From assembly GCF_008086615.1 (NCBI RefSeq), contig NZ_RXYB01000004.1:62001-126000 (forward strand): a stretch of 64,000 bases of DNA, written 5' to 3'. The notes beneath the pieces were generated by a model. The model was not told where the DNA came from. It saw only the letters and a list, made by a program, of their open reading frames with translations, and did not search any database. The DNA is from Acetobacterium tundrae (GTDB lineage Bacteria > Bacillota > Clostridia > Eubacteriales > Eubacteriaceae). A program made the position numbers and the translations under genes. Shown one piece after another: positions 17,566-26,337 of this stretch (positions within the stretch are counted from its first letter, which is position 1; each line of letters begins with the position of its first letter).

Positions 17566-18507
17566 ATGACGACAGATGTATATATTGTTTCTGGATTTTT
17601 GGGAGCGGGGAAAACAACGCTTATTCAAAAAATTTTAAGAGAAACATTTAAAGAAGATAAAGTTATACTGATTGAAAATGACTTTGGTGAAATAAGTGTG
17701 GATTCCGCTTTGTTGAAATCTGACGGCGTAGAAGTAAAGGAAATTAATTCTGGGTGTATATGCTGCAGTCTTCAAGGGGATTTTGTGGCGTCCATCAGGG
17801 AAATTGTAGACAAATTTAAGCCAGACAAAATTATCATTGAACCATCTGGCATTGCCAAACTTTCAGATATTGTTAAGGCCTGTAATCATTCACAGATTAA
17901 TCAATACATCAAGGTAAAGAAAAAAATTACGGTGGTCGATACAGAGTTTTTCGAAATCTATCTGGAAGACTTTGGTGAATTTTTTGAAGACCAGATAAAA
18001 AATGCGGATGTAATTGTGCTTAGTCATGGCGAGACCTTTCCAGATAAGGCAGCGAAGGCCGGTGAATTGATTAAGTCGATAAACCCGCATGCTTTTGTTT
18101 TTTCGAAGGAGTGGGCGCATATTAGTATCGATAAAATTTTGTTTTGCGAAAATAATCACAAAAATAGGAACAGCTGTGTCGAGCATCATGAATGCGGCGG
18201 TTCTGAACATGATGAACATGAACATCATCATGATGCTGAAGAAATATTTGATACGCTTACCTTGTTTACAAAGAGAATATTTACAGTAAATGATCTGCGG
18301 GAACGAATATTGGAAATGAAACAAATCTTTCAGGGGGCCATATTGCGAGTGAAAGGGATCGTTTCTGGAGAAAATGGTTACATAAATTTACAGTATACTC
18401 ATGGTGATTTGCAAATTACAGAAACATCTGCTGAAGGTGATTTTATCTGTATTATCGGCAGTAATCTGGATAAACAGAATCTAGCCAGGATTTTTGAAGG
18501 ATACTAG
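17566..18507 (+). CDS. CobW/G3E-family GTPase (metal chaperone-like)
   Basis: 313 residues from ATG 17566, preceded by aggga; the frame opens 15 codons earlier without a ribosome site. G1 is GFLGAGKTTLIQKIL, the switch region is GEISVDSALL, and the family metal motif C-x-C-C appears as SGCICCSL. A histidine-rich stretch at about residues 205-225 (HHECGGSEHDEHEHHHD) suits storage or sensing of Zn, Ni or Co. The CobW C-terminal domain is reduced. G3E GTPases insert metals into enzymes. It lies before a corrinoid methyltransferase operon with zinc and cobalt-dependent proteins, so service to that operon is plausible. A strong terminator separates them. Confidence 0.85.
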   Translation: MTTDVYIVSGFLGAGKTTLIQKILRETFKEDKVILIENDFGEISVDSALLKSDGVEVKEINSGCICCSLQGDFVASIREIVDKFKPDKIIIEPSGIAKLSDIVKACNHSQINQYIKVKKKITVVDTEFFEIYLEDFGEFFEDQIKNADVIVLSHGETFPDKAAKAGELIKSINPHAFVFSKEWAHISIDKILFCENNHKNRNSCVEHHECGGSEHDEHEHHHDAEEIFDTLTLFTKRIFTVNDLRERILEMKQIFQGAILRVKGIVSGENGYINLQYTHGDLQITETSAEGDFICIIGSNLDKQNLARIFEGY

Positions 18508-18569
18508 TCTATTTTAATTGGATGAACCAATTTATAAATCGGTAATTATACGATATCAAACAAATGATT

Positions 18570-18608
18570 GTTGCTCTGTCTTTATATAAGACAGCGCAAC
18601 TTTTTTTA
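18570..18608 (+). terminator. Intrinsic terminator after the G3E GTPase gene
   Basis: gttgctctgtctt pairs with aagacagcgcaac across a short AT loop, followed by tttttttatt. Strong and correctly placed. Confidence 0.85.
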
Positions 18609-18666
18609 TTGAAAAAATGTACACCTATTAAAGTAAGAATAATATATTTGACTAATAAAGAATAAC

Positions 18667-18697
18667 AATTCAATATAACAAAAAGTTATATTGAATT
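18667..18697. promoter_or_regulatory. Perfect 13-bp inverted repeat upstream of the methyltransferase operon
   Basis: aattcaatataac (18667-18679) and gttatattgaatt (18685-18697) flank five A. Another half (ttgttatatt) follows at about 18713-18722. It lies upstream of the likely promoter and could be a regulator site or a weak stem. The regulator is unknown. Confidence 0.4.
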
Positions 18698-18737
18698 AAA
18701 TGATATTACACTTTGTTATATTAAGAAACTCTAGCGT

Positions 18738-18766
18738 TTGTTGAATATCAAATATGTTAAAATAAT
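18738..18766 (+). promoter_or_regulatory. Possible promoter of the corrinoid methyltransferase operon
   Basis: TTGTTG (18738-18743) and AATAAT (18761-18766) with a 17-base spacer, upstream of the leader hairpins. The match is moderate. A weaker alternative with TTGACT at 18648 overlaps the inverted repeat. Confidence 0.4.
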
Positions 18767-18791
18767 AACAATGTGTTTAATTAACTGCTTA

Positions 18792-18849
18792 TTAATAACC
18801 GATTAAATGGATAGTTATTAAGGTTGGCATCTTCAGGCCAGCTTTTTTT
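18792..18849 (+). promoter_or_regulatory. Leader with a hairpin and an internal intrinsic terminator
   Basis: In the untranslated leader of the operon, ttaataac (18792-18799) pairs with gttattaa (18814-18821). Directly after it an 8-bp stem, aggttggc (18821-18828) with gccagctt (18837-18844), is followed by seven T. The terminator lies about 80 bases before the first gene and after another terminator has already closed the GTPase transcript, so it looks like an attenuator for the operon. I recognise no known riboswitch class. Confidence 0.5.
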
Positions 18850-18931
18850 GTGGATCGGCGGTTGCGATTAAAACAAGATTTTTTTTATTTCGCAATTTTC
18901 AATATGAGGAGGTCTGGAAAAGATAAATAAG

Positions 18932-19201
18932 ATGGATGAAGTAAAAGAAATGAAATTCAAAAAACTGACGGATTTTAAATGTAAAAGAGCAGAATCATCG
19001 GGCTTTAGCGATGAAATCATCAGTGATAATCTGTACCGTGTTTTTGAAGAAGCAAAGAAAGTCGGAGTTTCAATTGCGTCCTATGCTGATCCTGCAAGTA
19101 GTGTTAATATCGTGGGCCCGAAATTTACTGAGAAGATGGCTGTCAAATTTACCTACCCATTGCTGAAGAGAGTGGCTGATTTAAGTGATGATAATATTTA
19201 A
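18932..19201 (+). CDS. Small protein of unknown function, first gene of the corrinoid operon
   Basis: 89 residues, lysine-rich, with no motif I recognise; the segment KKVGVSIASYADPASSVNIV near the middle looks like an alpha/beta fragment. The ribosome site gaggaggt at 18906-18913 is 18 bases from the ATG, longer than normal. A non-ATG start such as ATA 18923 or CTG 18914 would also be in frame, so the start is uncertain. The gene is 24 bases before the double-cubane protein gene and on the same transcript. Its place suggests an accessory role for that protein, but nothing more can be said. Confidence 0.55.
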   Translation: MDEVKEMKFKKLTDFKCKRAESSGFSDEIISDNLYRVFEEAKKVGVSIASYADPASSVNIVGPKFTEKMAVKFTYPLLKRVADLSDDNI

Positions 19202-19225
19202 ATAAAAATGAAAGAGAGTGTAACA

Positions 19226-20377
19226 ATGAAATTACAAACTGAACTACCTGCTGTATTTGAGGAGTTTGCGGAAGCAAGAAGAAATGGATTTCTGGCTGTA
19301 AAAAAAATAAAAGATCAAAACGTGCCGGTTATTGGAGTATTCTGCGGTTATTTTCCACAAGAAGTGGCGATGGCAATGGGAGCGGCAATCGTCAGTCTTT
19401 GTGCCTTTTCAGATGAGACAATTGCTGAAGCGGAAAAGGATCTTCCCAGAAATCTTTGCCCACTTATTAAATCAAGCTACGGATTTGGCAAAACCGATAA
19501 ATGTCCATACTTTTATTTTTCAGATCTGGTGGTTGGGGAAACAACCTGTGATGGAAAGAAAAAAATGTATGAATATCTTGGGGAGATCAAGCCGGTTTAC
19601 GTTATGGAGCTCCCCAATTGTCAAAGCGAAGAGGGTCTGAAACTTTGGAAAAAAGAAATCATCCGTTTAAAAGAAACACTTGAAAAAAAGTTTGGTGTTA
19701 CTATCACTGAGGAAGCTATCAAGGAAGCTATTGTTGTGAAAAACAAAGAACGAAAAGCATTAAAAGAATTCTATGAATTATCTAAATATGATCCGGTACC
19801 GATGCTGGGTCAGGATTTATACAAGGTAATGATGGGCACTGGGTTCGAATTTAATCGCGTGCTCATTCCAGAAAAATTAGATGACACTAGAAAAAAAGTT
19901 CTTGCAGAATACAAGGAAGAAAAGAAATATTCAAAAAAGCCCCGTATTTTAATCACCGGATGTCCAATTGGCGGGGCAACAGAAAAAGTTATTAAAGCCA
20001 TTGAAGATAATGGTGCGGTTGTTGTTGCTTTTGAAAGCTGTGGTGGAGCGAAAACGGTTGAGGATTTAGTTGATGAAAGCAATCCGGATGTTTATGAAGC
20101 TTTAGCTGAAAAATACCTTGCGATTGGTTGTTCCTGTATGACACCCAACCCCAATCGAATAAAACTTCTGGATCGCATGATTGATGAATATCAGGTGGAC
20201 GGAGTAGTGGACATGATCTTAACGGCTTGTCATACTTACAATGTGGAAACCCTAAGCATTAAACGTTTTGTTAATGATAAGAAAGAAAAATCTTATATAT
20301 CGCTGGAAACGGATTTTTCCACATCTGATATTGGTCAAATAAATACCAGAATGGCAGCTTTTATAGAAATGCTTTAA
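19226..20377 (+). CDS. Double-cubane-cluster protein (2-hydroxyacyl-CoA dehydratase family)
   Basis: 383 residues from ATG 19226 (gagagtg upstream); the ATG at 19208 lacks a ribosome site. The sequence follows the YjiM/HgdB family: GVFCGYFPQEVAMAMGA, LCPLIKSSYGF, LVVGETTCDGKKKMYEYL, ILITGCPIGG, GCSCMTPNPNR and the late ACHTYNVE. Several conserved cysteines suit the bridged double [4Fe-4S] cluster known for this group. Family members carry out or support very low-potential reductions and need an ASKHA-type ATPase to fire electrons in. No dedicated BcrA/HgdC-type activator gene is visible, but RACo, also an ASKHA protein, lies in the same operon. The substrate is unknown. Confidence 0.85.
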   Translation: MKLQTELPAVFEEFAEARRNGFLAVKKIKDQNVPVIGVFCGYFPQEVAMAMGAAIVSLCAFSDETIAEAEKDLPRNLCPLIKSSYGFGKTDKCPYFYFSDLVVGETTCDGKKKMYEYLGEIKPVYVMELPNCQSEEGLKLWKKEIIRLKETLEKKFGVTITEEAIKEAIVVKNKERKALKEFYELSKYDPVPMLGQDLYKVMMGTGFEFNRVLIPEKLDDTRKKVLAEYKEEKKYSKKPRILITGCPIGGATEKVIKAIEDNGAVVVAFESCGGAKTVEDLVDESNPDVYEALAEKYLAIGCSCMTPNPNRIKLLDRMIDEYQVDGVVDMILTACHTYNVETLSIKRFVNDKKEKSYISLETDFSTSDIGQINTRMAAFIEML

Positions 20378-20451
20378 GTAAAAATGGTTATACCGGAAAT
20401 TGATTCAAGTTTTATATTTCACAGTATCTAAAACTAAGGAGGGTATTGAAA

Positions 20452-21120
20452 ATGATAACAAAAGAGAAATATTTACAAATGCTGTCTGATAATGTAGTAG
20501 ACATGGAAGATGAGCTGGTTGGAGGAGTTGCCCAGGACTACATCGATGCAGGTTATCCTGCTTTGGAAGGTATTTTAAAAGGATTGGTAGATGGGATGAA
20601 CAGAGCAGCCGTTTTATATGAAGAGGAAGAGTATTATATTCCCGAACTGTTGATTTGTTCGGATGCCATGTACAATGGCTTAAGTGTTTTACGACCGCTT
20701 CTGGAGAAAGTCGATGCTAAAGAAAAATATAAAGTCGTCATTGGTGTTGTTGAAGGCGATACCCATGACATTGGTAAAAATTTGGTAAGGGTTATGTTGG
20801 AAGCAGCAGGATATGAAGTGTATGATTTAGGAAGAGATGTTCCGTTACAGAATTTCGTTGACAAGGCAAAGGAAATAGCGGCAGATGTCATTGCAATGTC
20901 TACCTTAATGTCCACCACAATGCAAGGAATGAGGAAAGTAATTGAAAAACTTAAAGAAGAAGGCCTTCGGGATTCAGTAAAGGTAATCATTGGAGGTGCT
21001 CCCATTTCCATAGCTTTTGCACAAAAAATTGGTGCTGATGGTTATTCCGCCAACGCTGTAGAAGCGGTGAAGCTGGTGAACAGTCTTATGGAGAATGAAG
21101 CCGTGGAGTTAGGCGCTTAA
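20452..21120 (+). CDS. Corrinoid (cobalamin-binding) methyl carrier protein 1
   Basis: 222 residues from ATG 20452, spaced 8 bases from aaggaggg; an in-frame TTG at 20446 is less likely. Residues 1-90 form the helical cap domain of B12-binding methyltransferase proteins. Residues 95-220 form the Rossmann-like B12 domain with EGDTHDIGKNLV, in which His105 should be the lower cobalt ligand, and a later IGGAPIS segment. It belongs to the MtaC/MtbC/MtvC-like group that carries methyl groups between two methyltransferases. It is paralogous to the next gene. Its C-terminus ends VELGA, which recurs in the short ORF at 25.2 kb. Confidence 0.93.
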   Translation: MITKEKYLQMLSDNVVDMEDELVGGVAQDYIDAGYPALEGILKGLVDGMNRAAVLYEEEEYYIPELLICSDAMYNGLSVLRPLLEKVDAKEKYKVVIGVVEGDTHDIGKNLVRVMLEAAGYEVYDLGRDVPLQNFVDKAKEIAADVIAMSTLMSTTMQGMRKVIEKLKEEGLRDSVKVIIGGAPISIAFAQKIGADGYSANAVEAVKLVNSLMENEAVELGA

Positions 21121-21272
21121 TGCAGAATTTTAAAAAATATTTGGGTCTTTTAAATTCAGTTTTTGTGCTAGACTAGCCAGTGTTAATTAGCATGAAATCA
21201 AAAAAAACATGTGGGGTTTGCATACTGGTATCATTTCCCAGCATCTTACATTGAGAAAGGATTAAATAAAAA

Positions 21273-21923
21273 ATGACAAAAGAAGAATTTCTAAAAAAAT
21301 TATCAGATTGTGTCGTAGACATGGAAGAAGACAGCGTTGTCAATATTGTAAAGGAATACATTCAGGCAGGATATGATCCCCAGGAAGGCATGCTGGATGG
21401 ATTGGTGGACGGAATGAAACGGGCAAGTGTACTATTTGATGAAGAAGAATACTACATTCCGGAATTACTGGTCTGTGCCGATGCCATGAATAACGGGATC
21501 GAGGAATTCAGAAAATACTTACCAGAGGCGAAAAAGGATGATAACCAGGGTAGAATTGTTTTGGCAGTGGTTCAGGGAGATACCCATGATATCGGAAAAG
21601 ATTTAGTTAAGATTATGCTGGAAACCTATGGCTACCGGGTGGTGGATGTTGGACGGGATGTATCAAGCGAAAAAATTGTAGCCGCCGTTATCGAAGAGAA
21701 TGCCGATATGATCGCCTTGTCGGCGCTGATGACCACAACCATGCAAGAGATGAAGAAGGTGATAGAACTGGCTGAAAAAAAGGGCATCCGCAAGCAAGTA
21801 AAAATCATTATTGGAGGAGCGCCGGTATCACAGAATTTTTCAAATTCAATTGGTGCAGACGGATATTCCAGTTCAGCAATTGGGGCAGTACGCTTGGTAG
21901 AGACGCTGTTAAAAACGACATAG
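21273..21923 (+). CDS. Corrinoid (cobalamin-binding) methyl carrier protein 2
   Basis: 216 residues, colinear with the previous corrinoid protein through both domains; clear tandem paralogues. The cobalt ligand motif is QGDTHDIGKDLVK with His105, and IIGGAPVSQNF follows near the end. The ribosome site agaaagg precedes the ATG. A 150-base spacer between the two genes holds no other gene that I can see. Two carriers in one operon suggest either two methyl donors or separate partners among the three UroD-fold methyltransferases. The next gene, 27 bases away, is one of these. Confidence 0.93.
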   Translation: MTKEEFLKKLSDCVVDMEEDSVVNIVKEYIQAGYDPQEGMLDGLVDGMKRASVLFDEEEYYIPELLVCADAMNNGIEEFRKYLPEAKKDDNQGRIVLAVVQGDTHDIGKDLVKIMLETYGYRVVDVGRDVSSEKIVAAVIEENADMIALSALMTTTMQEMKKVIELAEKKGIRKQVKIIIGGAPVSQNFSNSIGADGYSSSAIGAVRLVETLLKTT

Positions 21924-21950
21924 AAATATAATTGAGAAAGAAGGATAACA

Positions 21951-22985
21951 ATGGGCCAATTAAACAAACGTGAAATTACAAAAAATATACTTGAGCACAA
22001 AGGAACGGATTATATCCCGGTTATGTTAAATGCAGTAACTTTCTCTGCTGCTCAATACGGATATTCGATGATGGATATTTTTGCAAGCTCGGAAAAGTGG
22101 GCAGAATGTGTTATGGGAACACGAGAAAAATTGGGCTTTGATGGATTGTGTTGTGGAAATTATGTTCTGGTTCCAGCAATGATAGCCGGGCATATGGAGA
22201 ACAGCGGTGGGGTAGCATCAGGAAATGGTGAAGATACGATCCATTGTCTGGAAGATATTGAAAAACTTAAACCATATGATCCCGATCAATGTATGAATTT
22301 GCAGGGGGGTTTAAAAACATTGGAAATTATGCGGCGAGAACAGCCTGATGAGCCGGCTTATGTCATTATTTTGAATCCAGCTTCCATTGCTTTAAATATG
22401 ATGGGCGGGAAAAATGCCTTTAAAAGCATGATAACAAATCCGAATCTGTTCATAACGCTGGCTAATACCATGGAAGACATGGTGTTTTCGGGAGCACAGA
22501 AATTAATTGATGCAGGCGTAGATTATTTGTGGTCGCCGATGCCAAACTTCAGCGGTTATTGCATCTCCAGAAAATCCTATGAAAAATGCTGCTGGGAAAG
22601 CAATAAAAGGTTCAACAAACGGATTCATGATGCCGGAGCAAAATTAGTGATTCACACCTGTGGGAAATATGATGACCGATTGGATTTAGTGGAACAGGAA
22701 TATGGAGACGGATGGCATATCTCTGATACTGTGACCGCAAATATTGCAGAAAAATACGGAGATAAGGTTGCTATTATGGGAAATATTCCTTGTAGTTCGG
22801 TATTAATGGAAGGAACTCCGGAAGAAGTATATCGGATTGCCTATCAGGATTGTCTGGATGCCGGAAAAAACGGGGGCTTTATCCTTAGTGGAGATTGCGA
22901 TATGTCGCCGTTGACACCGCTTGAGAATATCAGACAAGTGGTACAGGCGGCGAGAGCCGCAGAAAAAGTATTGTACAAAAAATAG
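21951..22985 (+). CDS. UroD-fold methyltransferase A (probable donor-side MT-I)
   Basis: 344 residues with the UroD-type barrel. HTCGKYDDRLDLV carries the H-x-C-G-K zinc motif, and the late AIMGNIPCSSVLMEGTPEEV and GFILSGDCDMSPLTPLENI are family hallmarks. Unlike UroD itself, it lacks the N-terminal arginine-rich substrate loop. Placed directly after corrinoid protein 2 and spaced 27 bases from it, it is likely to methylate that protein from the growth substrate. Which methylated compound is used cannot be read from the sequence. Confidence 0.86.
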   Translation: MGQLNKREITKNILEHKGTDYIPVMLNAVTFSAAQYGYSMMDIFASSEKWAECVMGTREKLGFDGLCCGNYVLVPAMIAGHMENSGGVASGNGEDTIHCLEDIEKLKPYDPDQCMNLQGGLKTLEIMRREQPDEPAYVIILNPASIALNMMGGKNAFKSMITNPNLFITLANTMEDMVFSGAQKLIDAGVDYLWSPMPNFSGYCISRKSYEKCCWESNKRFNKRIHDAGAKLVIHTCGKYDDRLDLVEQEYGDGWHISDTVTANIAEKYGDKVAIMGNIPCSSVLMEGTPEEVYRIAYQDCLDAGKNGGFILSGDCDMSPLTPLENIRQVVQAARAAEKVLYKK

Positions 22986-23040
22986 CGAACAAGGCCGCAT
23001 TATGAGCGGTCATTTTGCGTAAAAGGAGGTTTTGTAAATA

Positions 23041-25167
23041 ATGAGTGAATTTAAAAAAGCCATTTGCGGGGTATGTCCTGGAGGTTGTGAAATACAGGCT
23101 GAGGTTGAGGATGGCGTTCTGATTTCCGTAAAAGCTGCGGAAAATACACCTTTTGGTAATCTCTGTATACGCGGGAAAGCGGCACCTGAAATTGTCTATT
23201 CGCCTGATCGGATAAAAAAACCGCTGATTAGAATCGGTGAAAGAGGAGAAGGACGTTTTCGTGAAGCCAGCTGGGATGAGGCCCTGGATTTAGTGGCAGA
23301 CAAAATGAAGAACATAAGCAAAGCATTTGGACCCCAGGCTATCGCCAGCCACTCAGGCAGGGGCGCATTTGAACAGGCCATGGGCGATTTCTATAATGGC
23401 GTTGATATGCTCTCTTTAAATCTACTCCAAGCGTTTGGCTCTCCCAATGCCGCAAGTGATGGATCCTTATGTTATGTTTCTTACGGATTGCTGGCACCTT
23501 TAACAACTTTTGGAATACCGGCTACAGGTTTGCTTCCGGATTTTGAAAACAGCAATCTGATCGTCATCTGGGGCGCCAATCCGGTTACTGATTCTCCGCC
23601 GTTTATGTTTAAACGGATTGTTAATGCCCAGAAAAATGGAAAAAAAGTTATCGCCATCGATCAAATGAAAAGCGATATTGCTACCCGTGCGGACCAGTGG
23701 ATTGCGGTACGATCCGGCACGGATGGTGCCCTAGCTCTGGGTTTAATCAATGTAGTCATCACCGAAAATCTTTATGACAAAGAATTTGTGAAAAACTGGA
23801 CGGTGGGATTTGATGAGTTAAAGAATTATGTTGAACAATTCACGCCGGAAGCGGTAGAAAAAATCACGGGTGTTCCCAACGAACAGATCGTGGCTCTGGC
23901 CCGTGAAATAGTAACATCAAAGCCAGTTACTTTACGTACCTATACTGGGCTTGAATACAGTAATAGCGGTGTTCAGAATATTCGGGCGGTATTTATTCTC
24001 TGGGCGTTAACCGGAAATCTTGATATTCCCGGAGGGCTGATCATTGGTTTGCCGCCAAAACTTCCGATGGCCCCAGTTGATATTCCCCGTCCGCAATTAA
24101 AGCCCTTTGGAGCGGCAGAATATCCTCTTTTTTATGAACTTATCGGGAGTGCTCATTTTATGGAATTTCCGAAAGCCGTGTTGCAGGGCGACCCATACCA
24201 AGTAAAAGGGCTGATCATCAACGGCTCGTCCACCTTAACCTCCTATCCGCAACCGGAGATTTTTGAGAATGCTTATAAAAACCTGGATTTAATGGTGGTG
24301 ATCGACCGCTTTATGACAAAAGATGCCCTTTTTGCCGATGTTATTCTTCCAGCAACAACCTATTTTGAAATCGATTCTTATCAGCGTTATCCTGGCGGTT
24401 ATTTCCGGTTGCGCAGGAAGGTTATTGAACCGGTCGGGGAAGCGAAGAATGATGTTTTGATTATGGGAGAATTGGCAAAAAGACTGGGCTTCGGTCATCT
24501 TTATCCCCAGAGCGAAGAAGAAATATTAACCAGAGGCTTTGCAAAAAATCCGGAACTTCTTGAGCGTTTGAAAGAAAGTGAAGATGGAATCCAGCTGCCT
24601 AAAAAGCCAGTGGAATATAATAAGTACGAAAAAGGTTTGCTCCGTGCTGACGGACAGCCAGGTTTCCAAACACCATCCGGGAAGGTGGAATTTCGATCTT
24701 TTCTGCTGGAGAAAAACGGTTATGAAGGTCTTCCGGTTTATGTTGATCCAATAGAAGGACCAAACAGCAATGAAGCGGCTTTTAAGGAATACCCATTAAT
24801 TCTCAATACCGGCGCAAGAATCCAATCCACTTTTCGTTCACAGCATTTAGGTATTCCCAGTCTGGTGAAAATTCAGGATAAACCACAGGTTTTAATCAAC
24901 CCGAAAGATGCCGACGAAAGAAGGATTAAACAAGGGGACAAAGTAAGGATTAAGACGAAAAGAGGAGAAGTGAATTTTTGGGCAAAAGTAACCGAAAATG
25001 TTCTTTCAGGCTCGGTTGAAGTCAATCAGGGCGGCGGTACTGGCATTCAGGTAAAGGAATGGCAAGACAGCAATGTAAATGAGCTGACGGATTTTAGTAA
25101 TCGAGATCCGATTTCAGGATTCCCAATTTTTAAAGCACTGCTTTGCCAAATTGAAAAACTGGAATAA
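23041..25167 (+). CDS. Cytoplasmic molybdopterin (Mo/W) oxidoreductase, DMSO reductase family
   Basis: 708 residues. An N-terminal [4Fe-4S] site is formed by C9, C12, C16 and C42 (C-x2-C-x3-C-x25-C). The bis-MGD-binding domains follow (VIWGANPVTDSP, the RADQWIAVRSGTDGALALG segment, and a C-terminal barrel with LNTGARIQSTFRSQH). Cys144, in SDGSLCYVSYG, sits where the metal-ligand Cys/Sec/Ser of the family lies. There is no twin-arginine signal, so it stays in the cytoplasm. No partner Fe-S or membrane subunit is encoded next to it. Related single-subunit enzymes include reductases, hydroxylases and the non-redox acetylene hydratase. Its place in a methyltransferase operon is unusual. Confidence 0.88.
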   Translation: MSEFKKAICGVCPGGCEIQAEVEDGVLISVKAAENTPFGNLCIRGKAAPEIVYSPDRIKKPLIRIGERGEGRFREASWDEALDLVADKMKNISKAFGPQAIASHSGRGAFEQAMGDFYNGVDMLSLNLLQAFGSPNAASDGSLCYVSYGLLAPLTTFGIPATGLLPDFENSNLIVIWGANPVTDSPPFMFKRIVNAQKNGKKVIAIDQMKSDIATRADQWIAVRSGTDGALALGLINVVITENLYDKEFVKNWTVGFDELKNYVEQFTPEAVEKITGVPNEQIVALAREIVTSKPVTLRTYTGLEYSNSGVQNIRAVFILWALTGNLDIPGGLIIGLPPKLPMAPVDIPRPQLKPFGAAEYPLFYELIGSAHFMEFPKAVLQGDPYQVKGLIINGSSTLTSYPQPEIFENAYKNLDLMVVIDRFMTKDALFADVILPATTYFEIDSYQRYPGGYFRLRRKVIEPVGEAKNDVLIMGELAKRLGFGHLYPQSEEEILTRGFAKNPELLERLKESEDGIQLPKKPVEYNKYEKGLLRADGQPGFQTPSGKVEFRSFLLEKNGYEGLPVYVDPIEGPNSNEAAFKEYPLILNTGARIQSTFRSQHLGIPSLVKIQDKPQVLINPKDADERRIKQGDKVRIKTKRGEVNFWAKVTENVLSGSVEVNQGGGTGIQVKEWQDSNVNELTDFSNRDPISGFPIFKALLCQIEKLE

Positions 25168-25198
25168 CAAAAAGTTGTAAAAAGGAGATCGATTAATT

Positions 25199-25288
25199 AT
25201 GAAGAGCCAAGAAGAATTATTGCAGATGTTATCTGACGATGTAGAATTATATGAAGAAGAATATTTTATTCTGGAACTAGGGGCCTAA
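25199..25288 (+). pseudogene. 29-codon fossil of a corrinoid protein gene
   Basis: An ATG with a strong ribosome site (aaaggagat) opens 29 codons. The peptide joins three pieces that match the corrinoid proteins upstream: the N-terminus (LLQMLSDDV, compare YLQMLSDNV), the cap-domain segment (LYEEEYFILEL, compare LYEEEEYYIPEL) and the C-terminal ELGA before the stop. This is what two in-frame internal deletions of a third corrinoid gene would leave. The B12 domain is lost, so it cannot carry cobalamin. Its good ribosome site and position 3 bases before the next gene may still help translation of that gene by coupling. Confidence 0.75.
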
Positions 25289-25291
25289 GTA

Positions 25292-26317
25292 ATGCGAAAA
25301 TTTACACAAAAAGATAGACTTTTGGCTGTGGCGAGAAAACAGGAGGTTGATAAACCGCCTTGTATCTGTCCAGGTGGAATGATGAATATGATATCCAGGG
25401 ATATTATGGTGAAATCCGGTTGCCTTTGGCCTGAAGCACATATGGATTCTGAAAAAATGGCAGCGCTTACCTATGCTTTGAATGAAGCTGGTGGTTTTGA
25501 AAATTACGGAGTGCCCTTTTGCATGACGGTGGAAGCCGAGGCAATGGGAGCAAAAGTGAACATGGGCGATCTGATCTGCGAGCCCCATGTGGTGGATTCT
25601 CCGTTAAAATCAACTTCACAGGTGAACCTATTAAAACAGATCGATGTAAATTCCGGCAGAGTGAAAGTGGTGCTTGACACCATCAAAATTCTAAAAGCTA
25701 AAAATACGGATGTGCCGATTATTGGCAATGTGACCGGGCCAGTCAGCACGGCGGGTACCTTAGTGGACATGTCTGTTTTAATGAGAGAATTCCGTAAAAA
25801 ACCGGTTGATGCGGAAAAACTGCTGAATTTTATCGTTGAAAACTTGGTTGTCTATGCCAAGGCTCAAGTGTCGGCCGGGGCAGATGTCGTGTGTATTTCT
25901 GAGCCAAGCGGAACAGGTGAAATATTAGGTCCTAAAATATTTAGAGATTTTACCATAAAATACGTCAACAGAGTTTTAGATGCTGTGGATGTTCCGGTAA
26001 AAATCGTTCATATATGTGGTAAATTGAAAAGAGTCTATCAAATTCTTCCGGAATTTCACTGCAATATTTTCAGCTTTGATGCCATTGTACCGATTATGGA
26101 AATCAAGCCATTTATCCCGGAAATGGCGGTAATGGGAAATGTAAGCAGTTTTGCATTGGGAGAAGTATCTTCGGAGAAGGTGAAAAGCCTGGTGAAGCTC
26201 GCCATGACAAAAGGGGCGGATGTTGTCGCACCGGCTTGTGGGTTATCGACTACCACACCTTTAATTAACATTCAAACTATGGTAGAAACAACAAAACAGG
26301 AAAATGTCAGCTTATAA
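25292..26317 (+). CDS. UroD-fold methyltransferase B (MtaA/CmuA-like)
   Basis: 341 residues. VPIIGNVTGPVSTAG, VCISEPSGTGEILGP, IVHICGKLKRV (H-x-C-G-K zinc motif) and the C-terminal DVVAPACGLSTTTPLINI are the pattern of MtaA/CmuA-type methyltransferases, which in methanogens move methyl from corrinoid protein to coenzyme M and in some bacteria towards tetrahydrofolate. It could therefore be the acceptor-side (MT-II) enzyme of this operon, although acetogens more often use a pterin-binding-domain MT-II. The ATG lies 3 bases after the corrinoid fossil, whose end holds the only ribosome-site-like bases (ctagggg), so translation is probably coupled. Confidence 0.85.
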   Translation: MRKFTQKDRLLAVARKQEVDKPPCICPGGMMNMISRDIMVKSGCLWPEAHMDSEKMAALTYALNEAGGFENYGVPFCMTVEAEAMGAKVNMGDLICEPHVVDSPLKSTSQVNLLKQIDVNSGRVKVVLDTIKILKAKNTDVPIIGNVTGPVSTAGTLVDMSVLMREFRKKPVDAEKLLNFIVENLVVYAKAQVSAGADVVCISEPSGTGEILGPKIFRDFTIKYVNRVLDAVDVPVKIVHICGKLKRVYQILPEFHCNIFSFDAIVPIMEIKPFIPEMAVMGNVSSFALGEVSSEKVKSLVKLAMTKGADVVAPACGLSTTTPLINIQTMVETTKQENVSL

Positions 26318-26337
26318 CAGATTAATGGGAGTAAAAG

